From Mucilaginibacter sp. (GTDB lineage Bacteria; Bacteroidota; Bacteroidia; Sphingobacteriales; Sphingobacteriaceae): DNA of 60,976 nucleotides. Location: the NCBI GenBank assembly GCA_030445275.1, contig JAUCSE010000044.1, forward strand, positions 1-60,976, in the 5' to 3' direction. The position numbers and the translations under genes are program-made. Under the pieces are notes generated by a model. It had not been told where the DNA came from and did no database searches. It was given only the letters and a program-made list of their open reading frames with translations. Shown piece by piece: positions 18,478 through 26,827 of the stretch (the first letter of the stretch is position 1; every line of letters starts with the position of its first letter).

Positions 18478-19477
18478 TGGTGCTATTGATCTCTTTCCAA
18501 AGCAGATCTTTTAAACCATCAAGATTTTTTTGTGCTACTGAAGATATAAATATAGATGGAATGCCTTCAGGCACTTCCTTTTTCATCTCGGCCTGTAGTT
18601 CATCATCAAGCAAGTCTGATTTGGTAATGGCCAAAACACGTGGTTTATGGATCAGCTCAGGATTATATTCCTCCAGCTCGCGAAGCAATATCTGGTATTC
18701 CTCTTTAATAGTCCGACTGGTATCGGCAGGTACCATGAACAACAATACCGAGTTACGTTCAATATGTCTCAAAAACCTAAAGCCTAAACCTTTCCCTTGT
18801 GAGGCACCCTCTATAATTCCCGGGATATCAGCCATTACAAACGACCGGTTGTTACGGTACGATACAATGCCCAGGTTGGGTACCAGGGTAGTAAATGCGT
18901 AGTCGGCAATCTCGGGCTTAGCAGCAGATACTACCGAAAGTAAAGTTGATTTACCTGCGTTAGGGAAGCCTACCAATCCAACATCGGCCAGTATCTTTAA
19001 CTCCAGTATATTCCAGTCTTCTTTGCCATCTTCGCCCGGTTGAGCAAAACGTGGGGTTTGTTGTGTAGCGGTTTTAAAATGCCAGTTTCCTAAGCCTCCC
19101 CTGCCACCGGGAGTTAATATTTTTGTTTCACCATCTTTGGTTATCTCAAAAATAACTTCGCCGGTTTCGGCATTTTTAACAGTGGTACCAAGAGGTACCT
19201 CTAAAATTTCGTCCCGTCCGGTTTTACCGCTTCTTAATGAGCTCCCGCCCGAATCACCATCGCCGGCAATTACGTGTTTGCGGTATTTAAGGTGCAGCAT
19301 AGTCCATAACTGGGCATTGCCTTTCACTATTACATGACCGCCACGGCCACCGTCGCCACCATCAGGGCCACCTTTTGAAGTTAAAATATCACGATGTAAA
19401 TGAGCAGAGCCCGACCCTCCGTGGCCTGAGCGGCAGCAGATTTTCACATAATCAACAAAATTGGAACCCTGCGACAT
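18470..19477 (-). CDS. obg: Obg-family GTPase
   Basis: Ribosome-associated GTPase. The glycine-rich Obg domain is seen as [16 protein letters not shown] and [18 protein letters not shown] at the N-terminus. The GTPase domain has G1 [11 protein letters not shown] (near residue 165), G3 [12 protein letters not shown] and G4 ITKSDL. The 335 residues end soon after the G domain, so the C-terminal OCT domain of Bacillus Obg is absent, as in many Bacteroidota. It follows adk on the same strand and overlaps the convergent EPS gene by 8 bases at its 3' end. Confidence 0.95.
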   Translation of the reverse strand: MSQGSNFVDYVKICCRSGHGGSGSAHLHRDILTSKGGPDGGDGGRGGHVIVKGNAQLWTMLHLKYRKHVIAGDGDSGGSSLRSGKTGRDEILEVPLGTTVKNAETGEVIFEITKDGETKILTPGGRGGLGNWHFKTATQQTPRFAQPGEDGKEDWNILELKILADVGLVGFPNAGKSTLLSVVSAAKPEIADYAFTTLVPNLGIVSYRNNRSFVMADIPGIIEGASQGKGLGFRFLRHIERNSVLLFMVPADTSRTIKEEYQILLRELEEYNPELIHKPRVLAITKSDLLDDELQAEMKKEVPEGIPSIFISSVAQKNLDGLKDLLWKEINSTII

Positions 19478-19499
19478 TTTCTTTATCTTTTAGATTAGC

Positions 19500-19590
19500 C
19501 TAAAGTCCGAAAGTCAGTAAAGTCCGGAAGGTAAGAATTTTGAAGTTCCTAACTTTCGGACTTTACTGACTTAGCGTCTTTTCGGACTTA
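19500..19590. repeat. Intercistronic hairpin between adk and obg
   Basis: Two arms made of the word AAGTCCGAAAGTC face each other. AGTCAGTAAAGTCCG in the left arm (about 19513-19527) is exactly complementary to CGGACTTTACTGACT in the right arm (about 19557-19571), with further imperfect pairing outside. The element fills nearly the entire gap between the adk stop and the obg start. It is of the same structural type as the hairpins at 31982, 38325 and 42871, but built from a different word. Confidence 0.75.
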
Positions 19591-19591
19591 T

Positions 19592-20164
19592 TTAATATGT
19601 TTCAATAACCTCATCAATAGCACCATATATCTGGTCAATTGAGCCTATACCGTTTATACTTTTAAATTTCTCCTGGTTTTTATAGAAACCGGCAACCGGT
19701 GCCGTTTTATCATTGTACTCTTTAATACGCTTGCGAATCACCTCTGGGTTAGCATCATCAGGCCTGCCTGAATCCTTACCACGTAATAAAAGGCGGTGCT
19801 CCAATTCGTCGTCATTAACCTCCAACGCTATCATTTTTGATATGCCGGAGTTTTTGCTTTTCAGCAAGTTATCTAACGCTTCGGCTTGAGCAACAGTACG
19901 CGGAAAACCATCAAATATAAATCCTTTGGCATCTTTATTAGCGTCCAGCTTATTGCTGATCATGCCTATAACCACTTCGTCCGGAACCAACATCCCCTCA
20001 TCCATCAGTTTCTTTGCTTCTACACCAAGTGCTGTTCCCTGTGAAATTTCGCCGCGTAATAGGTCGCCTGTTGAAAGGTGTATTAAACCGTGTTTTTCAA
20101 TAAGCTTTTGCGACTGAGTCCCCTTCCCTGCTCCGGGAGGGCCAAACAATACCAGATTTAGCAT
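19592..20164 (-). CDS. adk: Adenylate kinase
   Basis: Converts ATP and AMP to two ADP in the cytoplasm. The P-loop GPPGAGKGTQS starts at residue 8, followed by LSTGDLLRGEI, the AMP-binding GFIFDGFPRTVAQA and the LID arginines RGKDSGRPDDANPEV. The 190 residues correspond to the short-LID form without zinc cysteines. It lies upstream of obg with a hairpin repeat in the gap, and downstream of tRNA-Arg on the same strand. Confidence 0.96.
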   Translation of the reverse strand: MLNLVLFGPPGAGKGTQSQKLIEKHGLIHLSTGDLLRGEISQGTALGVEAKKLMDEGMLVPDEVVIGMISNKLDANKDAKGFIFDGFPRTVAQAEALDNLLKSKNSGISKMIALEVNDDELEHRLLLRGKDSGRPDDANPEVIRKRIKEYNDKTAPVAGFYKNQEKFKSINGIGSIDQIYGAIDEVIETY

Positions 20165-20180
20165 GCTTTTTACAAATTAA

Positions 20181-20209
20181 AAGCCTTTCGGTACAACACA
20201 GAAAGGCTT
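20181..20209 (-). terminator. Hairpin after tRNA-Arg
   Basis: AAGCCTTTC (20181-20189) pairs perfectly with GAAAGGCTT (20201-20209) across an 11-base loop. On the minus strand it lies 8 bases beyond the tRNA 3' end and 16 before adk. The U-run after it is weak (TTAATTTG), so it could be a poor terminator, or a processing structure in a tRNA-adk transcript. Confidence 0.5.
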
Positions 20210-20217
20210 AACGTTAA

Positions 20218-20294
20218 TGGTGCACTTGAAGGGAGTCGAACCCCTAACCTCCTGATCCGTAGTCAGGTGCTCTATCCAATTGAGCTACAAGTGC
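20218..20294 (-). tRNA. tRNA-Arg (anticodon ACG)
   Basis: Read on the minus strand, the acceptor arms GCACTTG and CAAGTGC pair perfectly, followed by discriminator A and an encoded CCA (20218-20220). The D arm starts TAGCTCAATTGGATAGAGC. The anticodon stem CCTGA/TCAGG encloses the loop CTACGGA, giving anticodon ACG, and the T arm GGGTTCGACTCCC is canonical. The A34 is presumably edited to inosine by TadA to read CGU/CGC/CGA. Confidence 0.96.
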
Positions 20295-20443
20295 TTTTTG
20301 AAACGGAATGCAAAAATAGAATTTTTACCCATCCGTTGCAAACTTTTTTCAAATAACTTTCTGATATAATTATCTTAAACTGTCAAATGGCTGATTTAAT
20401 GATCTATAAGTTCATATAAATAATCAACCAATCAACTCAAAAC

Positions 20444-20905
20444 CTATTTTACGATCTCGGCAATGGCCGCAAAGTCAGGCAAATTACCGGCATCTTCCAA
20501 TACTTCTGCGTAGATAACATCCTGGTTTTCGTCAATTACAAACGCAGCACGTTTGGATACGCCTTTTAATCCCAGCACAAATTCTTCATATAATGCGCCA
20601 AAAGCTGATGATACTTCTTTGTTAAAGTCAGACAGCAGATCAAACTGGTAATTATTCTCTTCCTTAAATTTAGCCAACGTAAAAGGCGAATCGACAGATA
20701 TACCTAATATAGTTGCATTTAAACCATCATAATAGCCAAAACTATCGCGCATGGTGCACAATTGTGTGGTACAAACACCGGTAAAAGCTAACGGAAAGAA
20801 GTGTATAACTACTTTTTTGCCTTTAAAATCGGCTAATGATACCTGTTTTAAGGTTGTTGATAATAGAGAGAACTGTGGTGCCGCCTGGCCTGGTTTTACT
20901 GACAT
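20444..20905 (-). CDS. Peroxiredoxin (AhpC/TSA family, PrxQ-like cysteines)
   Basis: Thiol peroxidase of 153 residues. The active-site stretch FFPLAFTGVCTTQLC holds the peroxidatic Cys45 with its Pro/Thr environment and a second cysteine, Cys50, at the C-X4-C spacing used as resolving cysteine in PrxQ/BCP enzymes; RAAFVIDENQDV closes the fold. It should reduce hydrogen peroxide or organic peroxides using thioredoxin. It stands alone upstream of tRNA-Arg on the same strand. Confidence 0.9.
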   Translation of the reverse strand: MSVKPGQAAPQFSLLSTTLKQVSLADFKGKKVVIHFFPLAFTGVCTTQLCTMRDSFGYYDGLNATILGISVDSPFTLAKFKEENNYQFDLLSDFNKEVSSAFGALYEEFVLGLKGVSKRAAFVIDENQDVIYAEVLEDAGNLPDFAAIAEIVK

Positions 20906-21058
20906 AGCTTATTTTTTTATCGCAAAATAAAATAAATGCTGCTTGTTATTGGTAATCGGCAGGTAATTAATTCAATTAATATAATTTTGGATCCGACCCG
21001 TTAAAAAAAATGGCGTAAAGACCTACAGCAATCAGTAAATACAGCTTGGCGTATTTGT

Positions 21059-22048
21059 TTAATTACGATTTAACTTCAATAATCTCTCCGCATTACCATG
21101 GGCTATTTTTTCTATTGCTGTTGGCTCCAATGGAATACTCTCCAGAAATTTCTTACCTGTTTCATTAGCGCTAAAAGGGTAATCGACAGAGAACAATACG
21201 TTGTCAATCCCAAAAGTATCAATGGCGGTCATTAATGTCGAGAGCGTAAATATGCCGCTGGTTGTAACATAAACCTGTTCGCGTAAAGTTTGACTTACAG
21301 ATCTTAGGTTATTACCCGCCTGCGCTATTCCAAATTTTTCATCACAACGAGCCATCATCATAGGTAACATTTCGCCCATGTGCCCGATAATCAGTTTAAG
21401 TTTGGGATAACGGTCAAGGGTTCCGGATATAATTAACCGCAATACATGAATAGCGGTTTCGGCATGCCAGCCCCAACCTGCAGTGGATAATAAAACTCCT
21501 GAATGTTTAGGTAAGTCACTATAATAAGCATCGGCAACAGTTTTTGGTGGCAAACCTGGGTGCAGGTAAATAGGCACATCTAATTGCTGGGCACGCTCAA
21601 GTATTGGTGCATATTTAAAATCGTCCAGAAATTCGTCATTCGTAAGTCCGTTAACCAATGCCCCGCAAAAACCATAGGCTTTTACTACTCTTTCCAATTC
21701 ATCTGCTGCTGCTTCAGGAGCGGTCATTGGCAAATGTGCAAACGCCCTGAACCTATCAGGGTGTTCTGCAATCCTTGTGGCCATCAGGTTATTATATTCC
21801 CGGGCAAATACAGGCCCATCAATGGGATTAAGCAAATCGGCACCCGCACCAACAACAGAAACTACTTGTTGAGCAATTCCATTAGCATTCATTGATTGTA
21901 AGCGTTCTCCACTTACATCAGCTAAGGACTTATTCATTTTCTGCATCATAGGTGATTTCCAGATACTATGGAGATCCATAATGTCCGCAGGAATTTTATC
22001 CGTTAATTCCGGAAACGTTACATGTTCTTCAAGAGTAATAATGCGCAT
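21059..22048 (-). CDS. Amidohydrolase family 2 (ACMSD-like) protein
   Basis: TIM-barrel metal-dependent hydrolase or decarboxylase of 329 residues. The N-terminal EEH motif (MRIITLEEHVTFPEL), IYLHPGLPP, the metal-binding IIGHMGEMLPMMMARCD and the C-terminal VLFSVDYPF place it with the 2-amino-3-carboxymuconate semialdehyde / gamma-resorcylate decarboxylase group. A substrate of the hydroxy-aromatic acid type is therefore plausible but unproven. An Fnr-type box 61 bases before its start, identical in sequence and distance to one before the MFS gene, ties it to the neighbouring regulator and pump. Confidence 0.85.
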   Translation of the reverse strand: MRIITLEEHVTFPELTDKIPADIMDLHSIWKSPMMQKMNKSLADVSGERLQSMNANGIAQQVVSVVGAGADLLNPIDGPVFAREYNNLMATRIAEHPDRFRAFAHLPMTAPEAAADELERVVKAYGFCGALVNGLTNDEFLDDFKYAPILERAQQLDVPIYLHPGLPPKTVADAYYSDLPKHSGVLLSTAGWGWHAETAIHVLRLIISGTLDRYPKLKLIIGHMGEMLPMMMARCDEKFGIAQAGNNLRSVSQTLREQVYVTTSGIFTLSTLMTAIDTFGIDNVLFSVDYPFSANETGKKFLESIPLEPTAIEKIAHGNAERLLKLNRN

Positions 22049-22108
22049 TTGTCTTTTTACTTATTGTTTTAATTAAGACAAAAATCATTAAAGCAGATTC
22101 TTAAAACA

Positions 22109-22122
22109 TTGATCTACATCAA
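22109..22122 (-). promoter_or_regulatory. Fnr-type operator upstream of the amidohydrolase
   Basis: TTGATCTACATCAA is a perfect TTGAT-N4-ATCAA palindrome (its minus-strand reading is TTGATGTAGATCAA), 61 bases before the amidohydrolase ATG. On the minus strand GATTTTTG (22086-22079), one base off TAnnTTTG, begins 22 bases beyond the box. That geometry places the box centre close to -41.5, the class II activator position. A 20-base stretch around the box is identical to the one at 24225-24244. The box lies immediately beyond the stop of the regulator gene. Confidence 0.75.
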
Positions 22123-22126
22123 AAAA

Positions 22127-22696
22127 TCAGATCTTTGATTTAAGCCGGCTCAGCGCCTCCTGCGAGATATTCAGGTAATTAGCCACCAGCCGGTTTGGCA
22201 AACGCTGCACAATATGCGGGCTTTCTTTTAACAGCAATTTATAACGTTCGGTTGCATCCAGTGTAATAAAGCTTTGTAAACGCAGCGTGTTGTTTACATA
22301 GGCTTGCTCCAGGTAATTGCGGTAAAACTTTTCCCATACGGGCAGTTTATCCAACAGGTAATAAAAATCATTGCGCGATATGTACAACAGTTCTGTAGCT
22401 TCAATAGCCTGGGTGTATTCCTTAAGGGGATCTCCATTAATAAAAGAAACCAGCGAAGTTGAAAAGTAATTCTCAAACGCAAACCTGCGGATAACTTCAA
22501 TACCCTGTTCTTTTATAAAATAAACTTTTAAACAACCTTTATTTACAAAATACATTCTTTTAGCCATCTCGCCTGCGCTACCAATCAACTCATTCTTTTT
22601 ACAGGTTAAAGGTTTAAAATACGAAAGGATAAGTTGCAGTTGTTCATCACTAACCGCAACTCTTTGTGTTATAAAATTACTTAACTGTTCGTACAT
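22127..22696 (-). CDS. Crp/Fnr-family transcription regulator
   Basis: Cyclic-nucleotide-binding-like beta-roll followed by a winged helix. I use the ATG at 22696 (MYEQLSNFITQRV, 189 residues), which fits Bacteroidota homologues; a TTG at 22714 would add six. GSAGEMAKRMYFVNKGCLKVY is the beta-roll. The recognition helix SQEALSRLKSKI carries Glu-x-x-Ser-Arg, the Fnr pattern known to read TTGAT half sites, and TTGAT-N4-ATCAA boxes flank the gene. It lacks the four-cysteine cluster of E. coli Fnr, so oxygen sensing by an Fe-S cluster is unlikely; the effector is unknown. It lies 27 bases after the MFS gene. Confidence 0.9.
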   Translation of the reverse strand: MYEQLSNFITQRVAVSDEQLQLILSYFKPLTCKKNELIGSAGEMAKRMYFVNKGCLKVYFIKEQGIEVIRRFAFENYFSTSLVSFINGDPLKEYTQAIEATELLYISRNDFYYLLDKLPVWEKFYRNYLEQAYVNNTLRLQSFITLDATERYKLLLKESPHIVQRLPNRLVANYLNISQEALSRLKSKI

Positions 22697-22723
22697 AATT
22701 GGTTCATCTGCCAATGCAAGTTA

Positions 22724-24166
22724 TTATTTATGATTTAAAGCCACCTTATTGTTTTTCCGAAGTACATAATAAAGTAGTAAGGCCGCTACTCCGATTAAAC
22801 AGGTAGCGATGGTAAAAACCTGCTCAATGCCATAAGTTACTGCGGTTCCGTTGGCATTCGCGGTATCAGAACCGGCGGTATGGCTCACCATAATAGCAAA
22901 TATAGCCCCCAGCACAGCTGTTCCGGTAATTTGGCCGGTACTTCTTGATAGCGATAACAAGCCACTCAGCAATCCGCGCTGATCAGGGCTAGCCAACTCC
23001 ATTACCGCGGCATTGTTTGGGGTTTGAAAAAACGTGAGGCCAACCTGTATAATGGCTATCCGCCATAAAAAACCGAATATACCCTGTTCTGGTGTTACAT
23101 AACTCATGGCCCAGCATCCGGCCGTCATGATCATGATACCGTATAACATCACCTTGCGTGCGCCGTACTTATCGGCTATTTTACCCGCCTTAAAACTCAA
23201 TAAGGCGGTAACCAGCGGACCGAACGACATCACAAGCCCAACCTGTAACGGCTTAAAACCACAAGCTTTGGTCAAATAAAAAGGGAACAGAACAATGGTG
23301 GATGTGATAACTATATATACCAATACCGAAGCCAGTAGGCTTACACTTAAAATGCCATTTCTAAATAAACTGATCTTTAAAAAGGGATGTTCAATGTGCC
23401 CCTCATACCATATAAATATAACCAGACTTGCTATTGCCCCAACAAGTAAGGATACTACCAGCGGATGAGCGAAACCTTTACTTTCCATATAAGTCATGCC
23501 CAGCGCGTAGCAGCATAATACAACTGCCAGTAACAGCATGCCTATAATATCCACTTTTACAATACGAGCCGGTTTAGTAGAGTGGGTAAACTTGCTGATA
23601 AGCCAGTAAGCGATAACCCCTATCGGGATATTCACAAAAAACATAGATGGCCAGCCAAATGACGAAAGTAATAATCCGCCAATGGTTGGCCCTGATGCTA
23701 TACCCAGTGGTATCATTGTGGTTAAAATACCCATTACCCGGCCAATCTCTGTTTTGGGCACCATATCGCCCGCTATGGCAAAACTTAAGGAGATACAAAA
23801 GGCGGCACCTATGCCCTGTATTGCCCTGAAAGCAATAAGTATAAACGAGTTGCTGGCAAACCCGCAGGCTAATGATGCCAACGTAAAAATGGTGATGCCC
23901 AAAAGATACAGGTTCTTTTTACCAAATATATCACCAAGCCGGCCGGCCCCGGCAATAAGCGCGGTTAGTGCCAGCATATAACTTAATACCATCCATTGCG
24001 CTGTGGCAAAGCTGGCATGCAGCGTTTTTACCAATACTGGCAAACCCACTACCACAATGCTGGTATCCAGATTTACCATAAAAAGGATCATGGCAATACC
24101 AAATATAGTGAACCTGACAGCAGGTGGTCGGTTATGAGCTAAAGGGGGATTTAATGTTGTTTCCAT
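22724..24166 (-). CDS. MFS drug efflux transporter, DHA2 (EmrB/QacA) type
   Basis: Inner-membrane proton antiporter of about 480 residues with 14 hydrophobic segments. Visible motifs are the antiporter D1 motif LDTSIVVVGLPVL, motif A GRLGDIFGKKNLYLLG, and motif C FGIASGPTIGG-like PLGIASGPTIGGLLL. I choose the ATG at 24166 (METTLNPPL). A longer reading from 24223 is possible, but the Fnr-type box then falls almost on the start, whereas from 24166 the distance equals that of the amidohydrolase. It probably exports a toxic or aromatic compound and is cotranscribed with the regulator. Confidence 0.9.
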   Translation of the reverse strand: METTLNPPLAHNRPPAVRFTIFGIAMILFMVNLDTSIVVVGLPVLVKTLHASFATAQWMVLSYMLALTALIAGAGRLGDIFGKKNLYLLGITIFTLASLACGFASNSFILIAFRAIQGIGAAFCISLSFAIAGDMVPKTEIGRVMGILTTMIPLGIASGPTIGGLLLSSFGWPSMFFVNIPIGVIAYWLISKFTHSTKPARIVKVDIIGMLLLAVVLCCYALGMTYMESKGFAHPLVVSLLVGAIASLVIFIWYEGHIEHPFLKISLFRNGILSVSLLASVLVYIVITSTIVLFPFYLTKACGFKPLQVGLVMSFGPLVTALLSFKAGKIADKYGARKVMLYGIMIMTAGCWAMSYVTPEQGIFGFLWRIAIIQVGLTFFQTPNNAAVMELASPDQRGLLSGLLSLSRSTGQITGTAVLGAIFAIMVSHTAGSDTANANGTAVTYGIEQVFTIATCLIGVAALLLYYVLRKNNKVALNHK

Positions 24167-24226
24167 AAATAAACTATTTATTGTTTTTAATGGCAACAAA
24201 GGTGAAGTTCTGAAAAACGGCAAACA

Positions 24227-24240
24227 TTGATCTACATCAA
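24227..24240 (-). promoter_or_regulatory. Fnr-type operator upstream of the MFS gene
   Basis: A perfect TTGAT-N4-ATCAA palindrome (TTGATCTACATCAA on the plus strand), identical to the one at 22109-22122. It ends 61 bases from the ATG at 24166. On the minus strand CACCTTTG (24204-24197), an imperfect TAnnTTTG, begins 22 bases beyond the box, the same spacing as at the other site. Both the box and the spacing being repeated argues for real control by the regulator encoded downstream. Confidence 0.75.
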
Positions 24241-24352
24241 AATATCAACAGGCGTAAAAACCTTTTTTAGTATGATTTACAAATTAAATATTACCACCCC
24301 TTGATTAACTAAATATTTAGTTATAGATTTATAAAATCAATCCCTTTAAGCT

Positions 24353-26743
24353 ATGATCAGGAACTATTTAAAAGTAGCGGTACGTACCCTGTTAAAAAAC
24401 AAAGGGTTTACATTTATCAATATTCTGGGCCTGGCATTGGGTTTGGCTACCTGCCTGCTCATTATATTTTATGTGGTTGATGAGTTAAGCTACGACCGGT
24501 ACAACACCAAATATGACAGAATATACCGGGTAAATACCGATTTAAAATACGGTGGTGTTTTAACATCATTTGCCATAGTTGCCCCTCCGGTTGCCGATGC
24601 TTTAAAAAGCAATTTCCCCGAGGTGGAGAATGCCGTACGGATATCTCCTGCCATAAATATCCGCTTTAAAAAAGGGGAGCACGATATTGCGGAGGATAAA
24701 GTAATATACTGCGACCCTGGCATATTTACTGTATTTACCTTACCCATGATTGATGGCGACCCCAAAACCGCCTTAAACGACCCTAATTCCATCGTGATTA
24801 CTGAATCAGCAGCAAAAAAGTATTTTAATAAAACCACTGTTGTGGGGCAAACACTTACCATAAATAATGATAGCATTCCGCATAAAATAACCGGGGTAAT
24901 AAAGGATATGCCGGTACAATCGCACTTTACTGCAAATTTCTTTTTGTCAACATTATCACAGGAATCTGCCCGCGACAAAACCTTTAATCATTTTAACTTT
25001 AGCACTTATATGCTACTTAAACCGGGTACTGATTATAAACACCTTGAGGCAAAGCTTCCTGCTTTAATGCGGCAATGGCTAAGCAGCAGCATGAATATTG
25101 CCAAATTTGAAAAGGGCGGTAATTACATCAGGCTGAACTTGACCTCACTAAAGGACATCCACCTGCAATCAAACCGCCAGAGAGAGCTTGGCCCTAATGG
25201 AAACATACAATATATCTACATTTTTTCGGCTATAGCTATATTCATATTGGTGTTGGCCTGCATCAATTTCATGAACCTTTCTACAGCCCGTTCAGCTAGC
25301 CGGGCCCGCGAAGTTGGGGTACGCAAAGTATTAGGCTCATCGCGAGGATATCTGATAGGGCAGTTTCTCTCAGAATCACTCCTGGTTACATTCGTGGCTA
25401 CCATTATCGCGGTGCTGACTGCCTGGCTATTATTACCCGTATTTAATCAGTTATCTGGTAAAGATATGGCCGTAAGTGCACAAACATTTACCTGGTTATT
25501 ACCTGCTTTACTGGTTATTGTAGTGATAGTTGGCGTACTATCCGGATCATACCCCGCTTTTTTCCTTTCGGCTTTTCAGCCGGTTGATGTTTTAAAAGGC
25601 CAAATAGCCACCGGATTTAAAGGAGGTAAGCTGCGTAGTTTTTTGGTTATTTTCCAGTTTTCGATATCTATCTTTTTGATCATAGGTACATTGATTATTT
25701 ATAACCAGCTTAAATACATCCAGAATAAAGACCTGGGATTTAACCGCAGCCAATTACTGATCGTTAAAAATGTAAATGCTTTAAATAATCCCAAGATATT
25801 AAAACAGGAAATGAAACAAATACCCGGCGTTGTTGATGCTACCCTGAGCGCCTACTTTCCTACAAATTTCACTCATTTTCCTAACAGTATTTCCAGCGAG
25901 CATAAAAGTGGATTGCTTGCGGAATATTGGTCTGTTGATGAAGATTACCTGCATACCATGGGCATGCACCTGTCATCGGGCCGGGGCTTTTCAAACCAAT
26001 TTAGTTCGGATTCATTGGCAATGGTAATTAATCAGACAGCAGCCAACATGCTCGGCCTGAACAACGATGCCTTAAACAAAACACTTACTACAGGCCAGGG
26101 TACAAGCACAAAAACATATCATATAATAGGTATAGTAAAAGATTTCAACTTCAGTTCGTTGAGGGATAATATAAGCCCGTTAGTGATGGTGATGAACCAG
26201 GACTGGAGAACATGGCTGTGTATTAAAGTGAACACTAAAAACTTACCTGCATTTTTAAATCAGGCAGAACATACATGGAAAACACTGGCCCCAAACCTGC
26301 AATTTGAATACTCATTTATGGATGCCGATTTTGATGCCATGTACCGCACCGAGCAACGTATGGGTAACCTCTTCGTGATATTTACCTCGTTGGCCATCAT
26401 CATTGCCTCCCTGGGCTTGTTTGGTTTGGCTGCCTACGCGGCAGAACAACGAAACCGGGAAATAGGTATCCGTAAAATATTAGGTGCAAGTGTATCTAAT
26501 TTAGTTACCATGCTATCCAAAGATTTTATCAAACTGGTTTTTATCTCCATCATTATAGCAACACCGTTGGCCTGGCTGATCATGAACAAATGGCTGCAGG
26601 GATATGCCTACCGACAAAATATTCAATGGTGGGTATTTGTGGTTACTGCCCTGGCAACAGTTGTTATTGCTTTTGTTACCATAAGCTTCCAGTCTATTAA
26701 AGCCGCTATGGCTAATCCGGTTGAAAGTTTAAAGAATGAATAA
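24353..26743 (+). CDS. FtsX/MacB-type ABC transporter permease (copy 1)
   Basis: 796 residues with two MacB-periplasmic-core plus FtsX modules: an N-terminal helix (FINILGLALGLATCLLIIFYV), a large periplasmic domain, three helices with YIYIFSAIAIFILVLACINFMNLST, a second periplasmic domain and three final helices. The RAREVGVRKVLGSSRG and NREIGIRKILGASVSNLV coupling motifs appear after each helix set. This layout is common in Bacteroidota for exporters or mechanotransmission complexes whose ATPase is encoded elsewhere; none is adjacent. It is a tandem paralogue of the next gene. An AT-rich 130-base gap separates it from the divergent MFS promoter. Confidence 0.9.
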   Translation: MIRNYLKVAVRTLLKNKGFTFINILGLALGLATCLLIIFYVVDELSYDRYNTKYDRIYRVNTDLKYGGVLTSFAIVAPPVADALKSNFPEVENAVRISPAINIRFKKGEHDIAEDKVIYCDPGIFTVFTLPMIDGDPKTALNDPNSIVITESAAKKYFNKTTVVGQTLTINNDSIPHKITGVIKDMPVQSHFTANFFLSTLSQESARDKTFNHFNFSTYMLLKPGTDYKHLEAKLPALMRQWLSSSMNIAKFEKGGNYIRLNLTSLKDIHLQSNRQRELGPNGNIQYIYIFSAIAIFILVLACINFMNLSTARSASRAREVGVRKVLGSSRGYLIGQFLSESLLVTFVATIIAVLTAWLLLPVFNQLSGKDMAVSAQTFTWLLPALLVIVVIVGVLSGSYPAFFLSAFQPVDVLKGQIATGFKGGKLRSFLVIFQFSISIFLIIGTLIIYNQLKYIQNKDLGFNRSQLLIVKNVNALNNPKILKQEMKQIPGVVDATLSAYFPTNFTHFPNSISSEHKSGLLAEYWSVDEDYLHTMGMHLSSGRGFSNQFSSDSLAMVINQTAANMLGLNNDALNKTLTTGQGTSTKTYHIIGIVKDFNFSSLRDNISPLVMVMNQDWRTWLCIKVNTKNLPAFLNQAEHTWKTLAPNLQFEYSFMDADFDAMYRTEQRMGNLFVIFTSLAIIIASLGLFGLAAYAAEQRNREIGIRKILGASVSNLVTMLSKDFIKLVFISIIIATPLAWLIMNKWLQGYAYRQNIQWWVFVVTALATVVIAFVTISFQSIKAAMANPVESLKNE

Positions 26744-26827
26744 ACAAAGGGAAAGTGTAAATTCTCGAGCCACTCCTTTACAACAAAATAATTAGTTACA
26801 ACTTTAGAACACCAATCTTATTAAACC

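Noticed and set aside
22697..22714. TTG start for the Crp/Fnr regulator adding six residues
   Set aside because: The ATG at 22696 gives MYEQL, the usual start in the family.
24167..24223. Longer N-terminus of the MFS protein
   Set aside because: It would place the start next to the Fnr-type box and cover the predicted -7 element; the ATG at 24166 restores the same 61-base spacing as the partner gene.
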